Numbered from the stretch's first letter, positions 8,507 through 17,162 are shown. The stretch is DNA of 64,000 nucleotides from JACKOB01 sp024234575 (GCA_051208035.1 JBPJFZ010000006.1:202957-266956), one strand, 5' to 3'. Notes: generated by a model from the sequence alone, not told the origin. Translations and numbers: made by a program.

Positions 8507-9946
8507 TTACTCTTCTTCACGATTGAGCTCATACTTACGAACTTTTTCGACCAAAGTGGTTCTTCGAATGCGCAATCGGTCAGCAGCTCTGGCGACAACA
8601 CCAGCACTTTCATCCAGTGCCTGCTGAATCAGCGATTTTTCAAGATTCGCAAGATACTCTTTCAGATCTAATCCATTGACAGGCAGCAAGGCTGGGCTAT
8701 CTATGCCAACCAATCCAGGCGCACCAACACTTGCATCCTCTAGAAATTCCATGTCGTCATCCAGATCTTCAATATGACGAAACTTCTGCGGCAGCTCGTG
8801 CACACCTACCACGCCAAACGGGTGCATAATTGCCAGACGCTCAACAAGATTAGCCAGCTCTCTTACGTTGCCATGCCACTCATGTCGGCACAAACTCATA
8901 ATAGCTGCCGAGTTAAAACGAATGGAACCCCGCTTTTCTGTTTCCATACGAGAGATAAGCTCGTTGATCAGCAACGGGATATCCTCTACGCGTTCACGCA
9001 GGGCAGGCATCTCGATGGGGAATACATTGAGGCGATAGAAAAGATCCTCCCTGAACTCGCCGGTTTTGATCATTTCTTCAAGGTCTTTATGAGTTGCCGC
9101 AATAATTCTTACATCGGTATTCAGTGTTTTATTTCCGCCTACACGCTCAAACGTGCGCTCTTGAAGAACACGCAAGATTTTAACTTGCATATTAAGCGGC
9201 ATATCCCCAATTTCATCCAGAAACAGGGTTCCGCCTTCAGCCAGTTCAAACCGGCCTTTTCTTTCGGAGATCGCACCGGTAAAGGCACCTTTTTCATGCC
9301 CGAATAACTCACTCTCTAACAACTCGGCCGGAATCGCGCCACAATTGACAGGAACAAAAGGTTTATCGCGACGTGCTGAATTGTAATGAAGGTTACGGGC
9401 AACAACCTCTTTCCCGGTACCGCTCTCCCCGGTAATGAGAACGCTAACGTCTTTATCTGCCACTTGCCCCATTAGATGGCGCACCTGATGAATGCCCCGG
9501 CTAGTGCCAACCAAGCTACGAAATAGCTGAATTTCCCGCTGCTGCCCTCGTTGGGCCCGCGCAGCATACTGATCCCGATATACCTGTGCACGGTACAGGC
9601 TATCTACCAGTTTGTTGTAAACAGGCGGCCAGTCCATGCGAGCGATAACCCGTCCATGCTGATCCTCGTTTTCGCTAGAGGTATCAATATCCCCAAACAC
9701 CAAAAAAGGAATACCCGCATCTAACCCGCCAACTTCCTTACGGGCTTTACTCAAGGTATCTGCACTGCCGCCCACGAGCGCAGCGGCTATATCATCAGGC
9801 TTTAACGCTGAACTTTTGACCAACGAGGCAAGCTCATCACTATTAGCGGTAATACATTGCTCGCCCAAGAATGACATAATAATCGACATGTCATGCCGAC
9901 ATTGCGCATCATCGTGAATCAACAACATTTTCATTTCTTGCAACAT
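8507..9946 (-). CDS. flrA: Flagellar master transcriptional regulator FlrA/FleQ
   Basis: 479 residues. It is the top-level activator of sigma-54-dependent flagellar genes, and in Pseudomonas also a c-di-GMP-responsive regulator. The N-terminal domain (about 1-120) is a degenerate receiver: LLIHDDAQ keeps the fold but a clear phosphoacceptor Asp is not seen. The AAA+ domain has GESGTGKE, an intact GAFTGA loop (GHEKGAFTGAISERKG), a Walker B-like LFLDEIGDM and the arginine-rich end. The C-terminus is a Fis-type helix-turn-helix (GVVARAADRLRIRRTTLVEKV). Start at 9946 follows the ORF; a second ATG at 9934 is possible. The lysine cassette separates it from flrBC. Confidence 0.93.
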   Translation of the reverse strand: MLQEMKMLLIHDDAQCRHDMSIIMSFLGEQCITANSDELASLVKSSALKPDDIAAALVGGSADTLSKARKEVGGLDAGIPFLVFGDIDTSSENEDQHGRVIARMDWPPVYNKLVDSLYRAQVYRDQYAARAQRGQQREIQLFRSLVGTSRGIHQVRHLMGQVADKDVSVLITGESGTGKEVVARNLHYNSARRDKPFVPVNCGAIPAELLESELFGHEKGAFTGAISERKGRFELAEGGTLFLDEIGDMPLNMQVKILRVLQERTFERVGGNKTLNTDVRIIAATHKDLEEMIKTGEFREDLFYRLNVFPIEMPALRERVEDIPLLINELISRMETEKRGSIRFNSAAIMSLCRHEWHGNVRELANLVERLAIMHPFGVVGVHELPQKFRHIEDLDDDMEFLEDASVGAPGLVGIDSPALLPVNGLDLKEYLANLEKSLIQQALDESAGVVARAADRLRIRRTTLVEKVRKYELNREEE

Positions 9947-10022
9947 GGGACAACAAACCCTTTCTGATTTTTATTATTGGTAAAAACCACGCAACATCGC
10001 GAAACATTTTCCAGTTCAATCA

Positions 10023-10051
10023 AGTAAAGTAGTAAAAATGCGATGAGTCAA
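10023..10051 (-). promoter_or_regulatory. Predicted sigma-70 promoter for flrA
   Basis: On the reverse strand TTGACT, a 17-bp spacer, then TTTACT. The -35 matches 5 of 6 and the -10 matches 4 of 6. It would start transcription about 70 bases before flrA. FlrA-type regulators are normally made from a housekeeping promoter, which fits. Confidence 0.4.
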
Positions 10052-10157
10052 ATAAATGACGTACATGCTCAAAGAAAACGACAATTCTTATCGGAAGACG
10101 TTATTTTGGCGTTGGAAGGGCGTGTTGAAACAAAATCACGAAGGTGAGATATCAACC

Positions 10158-10490
10158 TTAAAACTTGTGGTCGAGATACTGATTTATTGCCTTTTTCTCG
10201 ATTTGCAGCTTTTTAAGTTCGATTGATGCTTCTTGCTGTAAGGACATCACTTTTTGCAAGTAAGACTGATACCTGGCCATCAATGCTTCGATAAAGACTC
10301 GCGCCTCATCCCGCTCAGCAAATCTCTCAGGGCCATCCAGGTTATCCACCCAAAATTTCATGGTTTCTTTTAGTTTTTCATCCGTTTTTTCAACTTGCAA
10401 CCAGTCTTCATTGGCAAGTGCCTCAACCATCTCTTTCTCAAGGGCCGTTAGTGCCGATTTAAAATGCGCGCCATCATTAACCTGATCCAT
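10158..10490 (-). CDS. Small coiled-coil protein, FliT-like flagellar chaperone
   Basis: 110 residues, entirely helical in appearance and highly charged, with a conserved Trp-rich centre (EDWLQVEKTDEKLKETMKFWVDNLDG). Size, composition and position directly upstream of flrA match the FliT/FleP-type chaperone seen in Pseudomonas as fliD-fliS-fliT-fleQ. FliT-type proteins bind the filament cap FliD. AGGGG lies 6 bases before the ATG. Unlike the usual layout, fliD and fliS are not upstream; oadB follows after 600 bp. The function is inferred from context and general similarity. Confidence 0.6.
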   Translation of the reverse strand: MDQVNDGAHFKSALTALEKEMVEALANEDWLQVEKTDEKLKETMKFWVDNLDGPERFAERDEARVFIEALMARYQSYLQKVMSLQQEASIELKKLQIEKKAINQYLDHKF

Positions 10491-10724
10491 TAAAAACCCC
10501 TAACTATTATCAGCGAACAACGGTACCAATCTTATCCGCTGCAACTATTTAATTTTACAACACTTTAGCAGTATAGACCGGGTTCTAGGGTTTCACCTGT
10601 TTGTTACCGAACAGCAAACTGTGAACCAGGTAGGGTTGGCTGCGTGTGTTGGCTCTCGGAATGCCTCACCCAAATGGGGGAAACTGTTCTCACACGATGA
10701 ATAATCCAAAACAGGTAATTATCG

Positions 10725-10898
10725 ATGCAAAAAAGCACCAGATGTATGTTTTTAAGCAACAACCACCACAAAGCATCCGTTAACAAAAACCATCACGATA
10801 GCCGCCTCCCTCACCGTACTACCCGACTTGCCGAAAACGAAATTGACTGGGAACTGAATGCCCAACATGCCTTAAGAACCAATGGCGTTAATAGATAA
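10725..10898 (+). CDS. Possible small hypothetical protein (57 aa)
   Basis: An ATG at 10725 opens a 57-codon frame that ends at TAA 10896. The N-terminal half is rich in Asn and His and the C-terminal half is better mixed (RLAENEIDWELNAQHALRTNGV). ACAGG lies about 9 bases before the start. No family is recognised. It could be a real small protein or chance, since no comparison is available. Confidence 0.25.
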   Translation: MQKSTRCMFLSNNHHKASVNKNHHDSRLPHRTTRLAENEIDWELNAQHALRTNGVNR

Positions 10899-11049
10899 CA
10901 ACAATAAACCTCAAAGAATATATATTTAATAAAACAATTCAGGCACCTTCGATGAGACGGATTACTTATTGAAGGCCTGCACTACTTACCTGATGTACAT
11001 TTCCCTTAGTTTTACCAAGCAGAACTCCGTCAGGAATTTTAGACGAAAA

Positions 11050-11077
11050 AAAACCAGCTCTTTTACAAGCTGGTTTT
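11050..11077 (-). terminator. Terminator after oadB
   Basis: A perfect 10-bp stem AAAACCAGCT/AGCTGGTTTT (11050-11059 and 11068-11077) with an 8-base loop. On the reverse strand it runs into a long T stretch. It lies 18 bp beyond the oadB stop. The opposite strand also has a short T run, so it could work both ways. Confidence 0.85.
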
Positions 11078-11095
11078 TAGTAGCATCTAGCTTAA

Positions 11096-12418
11096 CTAAG
11101 CAAGAAACTTGATCATAACACCCGCAGCAACTGCCGACCCGATAACACCTGCGACATTTGGCCCCATCGCGTGCATCAGCAAGAAGTTATGAGGGTTTGC
11201 CTCAAGACCTACTTTATTCGAGACTCGCGCCGCCATTGGGACAGCAGACACACCTGCAGAGCCAATCAACGGGTTGATAGGGTCTTTGCTGAACTTGTTC
11301 ATAATCTTGGCCATAACAACCCCTGCGCCTGTGCCAACACAGAAAGCTAGCATACCAAGAATCAAGATACCAAGGGTTTGCATATCAAGGAACTTATCTG
11401 CAGACAACTTACTGCCCACCGACAAACCAAGAATAATCGTTACGATGTTGATCAAAGCATTTTGTGCAGTATCACTTAAACGATCCACCACACCACACTC
11501 TTTCATCAAATTACCAAAACAGAACATCCCCAACAGAGGTGCTGCATCCGGTAAACACAACGCAACAAGCACTAATACGACGATTGGAAACAGAATCTTT
11601 TCAATTTTCGCAACGTGGCGCAACTGAACCATCTTGATCTTACGCTCTTCAGCGTTTGTCAGCGCACGCATAATAGGAGGCTGAATTAGTGGAACAAGCG
11701 CCATATATGAATAAGCCGCAACAGCAATTGCTCCCAGTAAATGCGGTGCCAACAAAGTTGCCACATATATTGACGTTGGGCCATCCGCACCACCGATAAT
11801 TCCTATTGCAGCCGCTTCTTTCATCGTGAACGGTACAATGCCTGTACTTGATAGTAACGCCGCACCAATAACAGTCGCGAAAATACCGAACTGCGCTGCA
11901 GCCCCTAGCAATAACGTCTTAGGGTTAGCAAGCAAAGGACCAAAATCAGTCATGGCACCCACACCCATAAATATCAACAGCGGCGCAACACCACTCATAA
12001 TTGCTACGCTGAAAAAGTTATAGAGCATGCCGCTCGAATACCCAAGGTCGATGGCAGTAAAGGTTGCCTCTTCATGCATCGCTGCCGTAGAGCCCTTATA
12101 AGCCATGATGAGTTCATGCCTAAACTCAGCAGTCACTGCTTGCGCAGCGTCAAAGGGTACGTTCAGTACCTGTGCAATTTTATCGAGTTGCACGGCTGAA
12201 CCAAGGTGCACTGCGTTTTCAACTGCACTGTAGGCTAATCCAGCCTCTGGAATATTCGCCAGCAAACCACCAAAACCAATTGGCAGCAGCAGCAGTGGCT
12301 CGAAGCCTTTGCGAATCGCGAGATATAATAACCCAAGGCAAACAGCCATCATAACTGCCTGACCAGGTGTGAGATTATACAGACCGCTTCCAGTCCATAA
12401 ATTTAACAGCTTTTCCAT
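11096..12418 (-). CDS. oadB: Oxaloacetate decarboxylase beta subunit (sodium pump)
   Basis: 440 residues with about nine to ten hydrophobic segments. OadB is the integral membrane subunit that removes CO2 from carboxybiotin while exporting sodium. Family-typical stretches are GGLLANIPEAGLAY, GAMTDFGPLLANPKTLLLGAAAQFGIF, AAAIGIIGGADGPTSIYVA and PINPLIGSAGVSAVPMAARVSNKVG, which ends with HAMGPNVAGVIGSAVAAGV. It is the last gene of oadG-oadA-oadB, 15 bp after oadA in reverse orientation, and is followed by a strong terminator. Confidence 0.96.
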   Translation of the reverse strand: MEKLLNLWTGSGLYNLTPGQAVMMAVCLGLLYLAIRKGFEPLLLLPIGFGGLLANIPEAGLAYSAVENAVHLGSAVQLDKIAQVLNVPFDAAQAVTAEFRHELIMAYKGSTAAMHEEATFTAIDLGYSSGMLYNFFSVAIMSGVAPLLIFMGVGAMTDFGPLLANPKTLLLGAAAQFGIFATVIGAALLSSTGIVPFTMKEAAAIGIIGGADGPTSIYVATLLAPHLLGAIAVAAYSYMALVPLIQPPIMRALTNAEERKIKMVQLRHVAKIEKILFPIVVLVLVALCLPDAAPLLGMFCFGNLMKECGVVDRLSDTAQNALINIVTIILGLSVGSKLSADKFLDMQTLGILILGMLAFCVGTGAGVVMAKIMNKFSKDPINPLIGSAGVSAVPMAARVSNKVGLEANPHNFLLMHAMGPNVAGVIGSAVAAGVMIKFLA

Positions 12419-12433
12419 AGTAATGTGACTCTA

Positions 12434-14227
12434 TTAATTCAAGGTTAGGAGGACATCGCCGACTGAAACTGAGTCGCCTACTTTAGCGCGAATACCGCCA
12501 ACTATACCTGCTTGATGCGCGCGAATTTCAGTTTCCATCTTCATGGCTTCCAGAATAATCAACACATCACCATCCTGAATGGCTTGCCCTTCGGCAACCA
12601 GCACTTTGAAAATGTTCCCTGCCAGTGGCGCGCATACTGGCTCACCTGCCCCAGATGACGCAACAGGAGCAGGAGCCGCAGCTGCCGTGTTGATCTGAGC
12701 AGCGCCTGCAGCAACCACCTTGCTAATATCACCACCTTCTTCAACCTGAACAACGTACTCTTTGCCAGCGACAGTCACTGTATAGACCTCAGATCCACCA
12801 GCATTGACAGCAGCGGGTTTAACATCATCAGCAGAAGGCATTGGTTCAAAGGCATCCGCATTACCGCGATTTTCCAGGAATTTTTGGCCAATTTGTGGGA
12901 ACAATGCGTAAGTCAGTACGTCATCAACTACTGCATCAGCCAGTTTGAAGCCTTTTTCTTTGGCCAACGCATTCACTTCTGCAGTTAACTTATCCATTTC
13001 TGCTTCTAACAGATCAGCTGGCCGGCAGGTAATCGCTTCTTTCCCATCTAACACTCGAGCTTGCAGCTCTTTGTTGTAAGGTGCTGGTGCCGCGCCATAC
13101 TCTCCTTTCAATATCCCTGCAGTTTCTTTAGAAATTGACTTGTATCTTTCACCAGTCAACACATTTAACACTGCCTGAGTACCAACGATTTGCGAAGTAG
13201 GTGTTACCAATGGAATGAATCCAAGATCTTCACGGACACGGGGAATTTCTGCCAGAACAGCATCAAATTTGTCAGCTGCACCCTGCTCTTTAAGCTGGCC
13301 TTCCATATTGGTAAGCATGCCGCCTGGCACCTGCGCTACCAATATACGGCTATCAGTGCCTCTCAATGAACCTTCAAATTTAACGTATTTTTTACGTACT
13401 TCTCTAAAGTACGCAGCAATCTCTTCGAGTAATTTGATATCCAGGCCTGTATCGCGGTCAGTACCTTTTAATGCGGCTACTACTGACTCTGTCGCCGAAT
13501 GTCCGTATGTCATGGACATGGAAGAAATAGCGGTATCAACTCTGTCAATACCAGCTTCTACTGCTTTAAGAATCGTCATATCTGACAGGCCCGCCGTTGC
13601 ATGCGCGTGCAACTGTACTTCAAGACCTGTTTGAGCTTTTAATTTGCTTACAAGATCAAAAGCGTCGGAAGGAGTCAAAATACCCGACATATCCTTGATC
13701 GCAATAGAATCCGCCCCCATATCTTCTACTTGCTTCGCCAAGTCAACCCACATAGAAGTGGTGTGCACAGGGCTAGTCGTGTAAGAGATAGTACCTTGCG
13801 CATGTCCTCCAACTCTCTTCACCGCTTTTAAAGCAGTTTCAAGGTTTCGAGGATCATTCATCGCATCAAACACACGGAAAACGTCTACACCGTTTTCTTT
13901 CGCTCTTTCAACAAACTTATTAACAACATCATCGGCATAGTGGCGATATCCGAGTAAGTTCTGACCACGCAGCAACATTTGCTGACGCGTGTTTGGCATC
14001 GCTTTCTTCAGTTGACGAATTCTGTCCCATGGATCTTCACCGATAAAGCGAATACAGGAATCAAATGTAGCACCGCCCCAGGATTCAACTGACCAGTATC
14101 CCACCTGGTCAAGTTTTGCCGCAATTGGCAACATATCTTCGAGTCTCAGTCTGGTAGCAAACAACGACTGGTGAGCATCCCGCAAGACTACATCGGTTAT
14201 ACCTAATGGTTTTTTTGCATCGGTCAT
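12434..14227 (-). CDS. oadA: Oxaloacetate decarboxylase alpha subunit (biotin-carrying)
   Basis: 597 residues from the ATG at 14227; the frame extends 9 bases to a TTG that lacks a properly spaced ribosome site. OadA transfers the carboxyl group of oxaloacetate to biotin. Order: carboxyltransferase TIM barrel (VVLRDAHQSLFATRLR, metal-site region HAHATAGLSD), a conserved carboxylase domain, a Pro/Ala-rich linker around 515-530 and a biotinyl domain with EAMKMETEIRA, whose Lys carries biotin. It lies between oadG and oadB, so all three subunits are present. The complex converts oxaloacetate to pyruvate and builds a sodium gradient. Confidence 0.96.
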   Translation of the reverse strand: MTDAKKPLGITDVVLRDAHQSLFATRLRLEDMLPIAAKLDQVGYWSVESWGGATFDSCIRFIGEDPWDRIRQLKKAMPNTRQQMLLRGQNLLGYRHYADDVVNKFVERAKENGVDVFRVFDAMNDPRNLETALKAVKRVGGHAQGTISYTTSPVHTTSMWVDLAKQVEDMGADSIAIKDMSGILTPSDAFDLVSKLKAQTGLEVQLHAHATAGLSDMTILKAVEAGIDRVDTAISSMSMTYGHSATESVVAALKGTDRDTGLDIKLLEEIAAYFREVRKKYVKFEGSLRGTDSRILVAQVPGGMLTNMEGQLKEQGAADKFDAVLAEIPRVREDLGFIPLVTPTSQIVGTQAVLNVLTGERYKSISKETAGILKGEYGAAPAPYNKELQARVLDGKEAITCRPADLLEAEMDKLTAEVNALAKEKGFKLADAVVDDVLTYALFPQIGQKFLENRGNADAFEPMPSADDVKPAAVNAGGSEVYTVTVAGKEYVVQVEEGGDISKVVAAGAAQINTAAAAPAPVASSGAGEPVCAPLAGNIFKVLVAEGQAIQDGDVLIILEAMKMETEIRAHQAGIVGGIRAKVGDSVSVGDVLLTLN

Positions 14228-14272
14228 GGGTTTCAAGCCTTTTTGTAGAAGGTGTTGTTAATTAAATCTCTC

Positions 14273-14524
14273 TCACTTCTTGTGCTGTGAGCGATATTTG
14301 TTAACTGCAGCCGTGATAACAGCCATCAGCGTCGCATCGTCCATAGCGGGTTTCGCAGGCGATGCAGGCGTTGGTACTGGCGCAGGTTTGGGCTCAGGAA
14401 TAAATCGTGTGGTCAGCTTTGACATAAAAGTGGTTGCAAAAACCAATATCGTCAAAAACACGAACACGAATCCCATGCCGACTACCAGCAACTCAAACGC
14501 TTGAGACATTATGTTTTCAGACAT
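14273..14524 (-). CDS. oadG: Oxaloacetate decarboxylase gamma subunit
   Basis: 83 residues. One membrane helix (about 10-34, LLVVGMGFVFVFLTILVFATTFM) is followed by a Pro/Ala linker (PEPKPAPVPTPASPAKPA) and a short charged C-terminal helix. That is the standard OadG layout; the tail helps assemble alpha with beta. It is the first gene of the operon, 45 bp before oadA. The linker is short compared with some relatives but complete. Confidence 0.92.
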   Translation of the reverse strand: MSENIMSQAFELLVVGMGFVFVFLTILVFATTFMSKLTTRFIPEPKPAPVPTPASPAKPAMDDATLMAVITAAVNKYRSQHKK

Positions 14525-14837
14525 ATAGAACTAGCCCTTTTGTATAATTCGGGGTTATCGCATAATTATCATGCCGGCACGCGCAAGCGGTCCAAGCAAA
14601 TGAAAATCCCGCGTATTTTGCCTTTTATGTATGCGATAGGCAACTCTTGAACAAAAAAACAGAGTCTTACGCCGAACATGTCACGCGATACGAAGCCCGA
14701 CAAGTGAAGGTTTGACATTCTGCGGCAGTTTTGCATTGCGCATTTTCTGTACGCAAGAAAAAGAATACTAAAAGTTGATGAAAAACAAGAACAAAGGGGA
14801 ATCAGGGAGGACAAAGAATACAAACTTATAAACTGAA
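14525..14837. other. Intergenic region upstream of oadG
   Basis: 313 bp between oadG and the first tRNA-Arg. It should carry the oadGAB promoter; I did not find a convincing -35/-10 pair. An 84-codon reverse-strand frame here has unusual Cys/Phe-rich composition and no ribosome site, and I do not accept it as a gene. A 16-codon frame follows an ATG on the forward strand. Confidence 0.45.
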
Positions 14838-14914
14838 TGGCGCGCCCGGCACGATTCGAACGTGCGACCGCCTGGTTCGTAGCCAGGTACTCTATCCAGC
14901 TGAGCTACGGGCGC
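14838..14914 (-). tRNA. tRNA-Arg (anticodon ACG), copy 1
   Basis: 77 bases on the reverse strand with encoded CCA. The acceptor stem pairs GCGCCCG with CGGGCGC. The D arm carries AGCTCAGCTGGATAGAGT, the anticodon loop is CTACGAA (anticodon ACG, wobble A read as inosine) and the T arm has GTTCGAATC. It reads CGU, CGC and CGA. It is identical to the copy at 15067-15143. Confidence 0.97.
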
Positions 14915-15066
14915 TAATCAGATTTACTTCTCATCGGCACATCAAAAAACTGACACAACCAGACAAGACATTTACCATCAAAACAACAAGCAAAGTTTAA
15001 CAAGCTCACTTATTTATCGGGTATTTTTCAGTTATTTGCACTATCTAAGCTGCATCTATTCATCAA

Positions 15067-15143
15067 TGGCGCGCCCGGCACGATTCGAACGTGCGACCGC
15101 CTGGTTCGTAGCCAGGTACTCTATCCAGCTGAGCTACGGGCGC
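15067..15143 (-). tRNA. tRNA-Arg (anticodon ACG), copy 2
   Basis: Same 77-base sequence as the copy at 14838-14914, with CCA encoded and anticodon ACG. The two are separated by 152 bp of AT-rich, unrelated sequence, so the duplication is limited to the gene. It probably belongs to one transcript starting at tRNA-Ser and ending after copy 1. Confidence 0.97.
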
Positions 15144-15181
15144 TTAATGATGAACTGGTTTCTGATACTCTCGAAGAATGT

Positions 15182-15223
15182 GTTTTCATGCTAAATGCAT
15201 ACCTCGAATTTAAGCATGAAAAC
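15182..15223. repeat. 11-bp inverted repeat between tRNA-Arg and tRNA-Ser
   Basis: Arms GTTTTCATGCT (15182-15192) and AGCATGAAAAC (15213-15223) pair perfectly around a 20-base loop. It lies just downstream of tRNA-Ser in the direction of transcription and has no T run. It may be a tRNA-precursor processing hairpin rather than a terminator. Confidence 0.6.
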
Positions 15224-15238
15224 AAAACCGCGCAAAGA

Positions 15239-15328
15239 TGGCGGAGAGAGAGGGATTCGAACCCTCGATGAGATTTCTCCCATACGCCCTTAGCAGGGGC
15301 GCGCCTTCAGCCTCTCGGCCATCTCTCC
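15239..15328 (-). tRNA. tRNA-Ser (anticodon GCT)
   Basis: 90 bases on the reverse strand with the long variable arm typical of serine tRNAs and encoded CCA. The acceptor stem starts GGAGAGA and pairs with TCTCTCC. The anticodon loop CTGCTAA gives anticodon GCT, reading AGC and AGU. Downstream of csrA is a common place for this tRNA in gammaproteobacteria. Confidence 0.97.
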
Positions 15329-15339
15329 TTGAAACGCGG

Positions 15340-15369
15340 CGTATAATAACACATTAAATTGAAATTCAA
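15340..15369 (-). promoter_or_regulatory. Predicted promoter of the tRNA-Ser/tRNA-Arg unit
   Basis: Reverse strand: TTGAAT, an 18-bp spacer and TATACG, followed by a GC-rich stretch (CCGCG) before the tRNA 5' end. A GC-rich discriminator is characteristic of stable-RNA promoters under stringent control. Transcription would start about 5 bases before mature tRNA-Ser. Confidence 0.45.
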
Positions 15370-15387
15370 AGGCCTATGAGAGTTTTT

Positions 15388-15585
15388 TTACACATTACCG
15401 GAATTATCTGATCCGTCTGTTTTTTCTTTTTGAATTCGCTGGTAGATTTCTTCACGATGGACAGCAACTTCTTTAGGTGCATTCACACCAATTCGAACCT
15501 GGTTACCTTTAACACCAAGTACCGTTACCGTAACATCGTCTCCTACCATCAGTGTCTCCCCTACACGACGGGTCAATATCAACAT
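15388..15585 (-). CDS. csrA: Carbon storage regulator CsrA/RsmA
   Basis: 65 residues, the global RNA-binding translational regulator. The MLILTRRVGETLMVGDDVTVTVLGVKGNQVRIGV core and Arg44 in VHREEIYQRI, needed for RNA binding, are present. An AGGAG site is followed by AGGATAATG at the start codon, so two GGA motifs surround the initiation region and would allow self-repression. It lies downstream of alaS and lysC on the same strand, as in many gammaproteobacteria. CsrA commonly affects motility and central carbon flow, both represented nearby. Confidence 0.97.
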   Translation of the reverse strand: MLILTRRVGETLMVGDDVTVTVLGVKGNQVRIGVNAPKEVAVHREEIYQRIQKEKTDGSDNSGNV

Positions 15586-15884
15586 TATCCTATCTCCTTA
15601 AAAAATGACGTATTCCACTTCCACTATTTTCGGTTACGGAAACTCTTTACCCCATGAAAACAAGGGGGCTGTCTAAATTTCTCTATAGGCCGATGATGCA
15701 GGGTCATTACCCTATACCGTCTTATACCTTTTATTATTATTTAAAAACGTTGGCACACAACAAAAAACAGGTGCGCTTTGCCAGACCCAATCTTACACCC
15801 TAGACAACAGTATAAGATCAGTTTAAAGAATATGCCCAGCAAAACGCTTTATTTTACATTCTTGACACAATTAGCAAACAGCCA

Positions 15885-17114
15885 TTAAATCTCTGCATTA
15901 CCACTGAGTTCGAACGCACTGTGCAAAGATCTTACCGCTAACTCGAGATATTTTTCATCAATTACTACAGATATCTTAATCTCGGACGTTGAGATCATCT
16001 GGATATTGATACCCTCTTTTGATAAGCGTTCGAACATCTTGGTTGCAACACCTGCATGAGATCGCATCCCGACACCCACAATAGAAACCTTCGCAATTTT
16101 AGTATCACCAACAACTTTTCGTGCACCCAACTCCACTTGCAGCGCCTCAAGTATTGCCATTGCTTTTTTATAATCATTTCTGTGTACGGTAAAGGTAAAG
16201 TCTGTTTGATTATCATCACCGGTGTTTTGAACAATCATATCCACTTCGATATTCGCATCACTGACAGGGCGCAAAATTCTTGACGCAACACCAGGTATAT
16301 CTGGTACACCTTTAATTGTTACTTTTGCTTCATCTCGATTAAACGCGATCCCTGAAACTAACGGCTGCTCCATTTCACTAGTATCCTCAGTTGTAATTAA
16401 TGTACCCGGGCCATCTTGAAAACTAGACAACACTCGCAATGGAACGTTGTACTTTCCGGCAAACTCTACCGACCTGATCTGCAGAACTTTCGATCCCAGA
16501 CTGGCCATTTCAATCATTTCTTCAAATGTTATTTTATCCAACCGTCGCGCACTATCAACGACACGCGGGTCTGTGGTGTACACCCCGTCAACGTCAGTAT
16601 AAATCTGGCATTCGTCCGCCTTAAGAGCGGCAGCCAACGCGACAGCTGTGGTATCGGAGCCGCCACGACCAAGCGTTGTAATATTGCCCAGCTCATCAAC
16701 CCCCTGAAACCCAGCCACAACCACTACATTACCCGCTGCAATATCCGCTCTGATATTGCCTTCATCAATAGACTGAATACGAGCCTTGGTGTGCGTGCTG
16801 TCAGTTGTAATACGGACTTGTGAGCCAGTATACGACTTTGCCGGACAGCCCCGACTATTCAAGGCCATACAAAGGAGCGCAATAGTCACCTGCTCACCGG
16901 TTGACAACAACACATCCATCTCTCGCGGTGTAGGATCTTCCATTACTGCATTGGCGAGACTTACGAGCCTGTTAGTTTCGCCACTCATCGCAGACACCAC
17001 GACAACCGAGTCATGACCGGCGTCCCGGAATGCTTTTACCTTATCTGCAACCGCCGCGATCCGCTCAACCGTGCCAACAGAGGTGCCGCCAAACTTCTGT
17101 ACATAGAAAGCCAT
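15885..17114 (-). CDS. lysC: Aspartate kinase
   Basis: 409 residues. It phosphorylates aspartate at the first step of lysine, threonine, methionine and diaminopimelate synthesis. The kinase domain starts with VQKFGGTSVGTVERI and contains TLGRGGSDTTAVALAAALKADECQIYTDVDGVYTTDPR. Two ACT regulatory domains follow (from about 265), consistent with feedback control by lysine and/or threonine. It lies 48 bp downstream of alaS, too short for a lysine riboswitch, and none was seen. The length and lack of a fused homoserine dehydrogenase match the Pseudomonas-type monofunctional enzyme. Confidence 0.96.
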   Translation of the reverse strand: MAFYVQKFGGTSVGTVERIAAVADKVKAFRDAGHDSVVVVSAMSGETNRLVSLANAVMEDPTPREMDVLLSTGEQVTIALLCMALNSRGCPAKSYTGSQVRITTDSTHTKARIQSIDEGNIRADIAAGNVVVVAGFQGVDELGNITTLGRGGSDTTAVALAAALKADECQIYTDVDGVYTTDPRVVDSARRLDKITFEEMIEMASLGSKVLQIRSVEFAGKYNVPLRVLSSFQDGPGTLITTEDTSEMEQPLVSGIAFNRDEAKVTIKGVPDIPGVASRILRPVSDANIEVDMIVQNTGDDNQTDFTFTVHRNDYKKAMAILEALQVELGARKVVGDTKIAKVSIVGVGMRSHAGVATKMFERLSKEGINIQMISTSEIKISVVIDEKYLELAVRSLHSAFELSGNAEI

Positions 17115-17162
17115 TTTCTTTCTTCTTTCCTTAAATATGCCAATAAAAGTTTATAAAAAATA

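Larger units (their letters stand above)
10491..11095. other. Intergenic region between fliT-like gene and oadB
   Basis: 605 bp. Near the left end is a weak sigma-28-like site on the reverse strand: GCGGATAA at 10532-10539 and TAAA at 10554-10557 with a 14-bp spacer, against consensus GCCGATAA and 15. A possible 57-codon ORF lies at 10725-10898 and the oadB terminator at 11050-11077. The rest shows nothing recognisable. fliD/fliS-type genes are absent. Confidence 0.5.

Noticed and set aside
8774..9307. 177-codon forward frame opposite flrA
   Set aside because: It is the antisense shadow of the conserved AAA+ domain of flrA and has no ribosome site or family resemblance.
14569..14823. 84-codon reverse frame between oadG and tRNA-Arg
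   Set aside because: No ribosome site, odd composition and no recognisable motif; most likely chance.
17115..17162. Lysine riboswitch before lysC
   Set aside because: Only 48 bp separate alaS and lysC, far too short for an L-box, and no such structure is visible.
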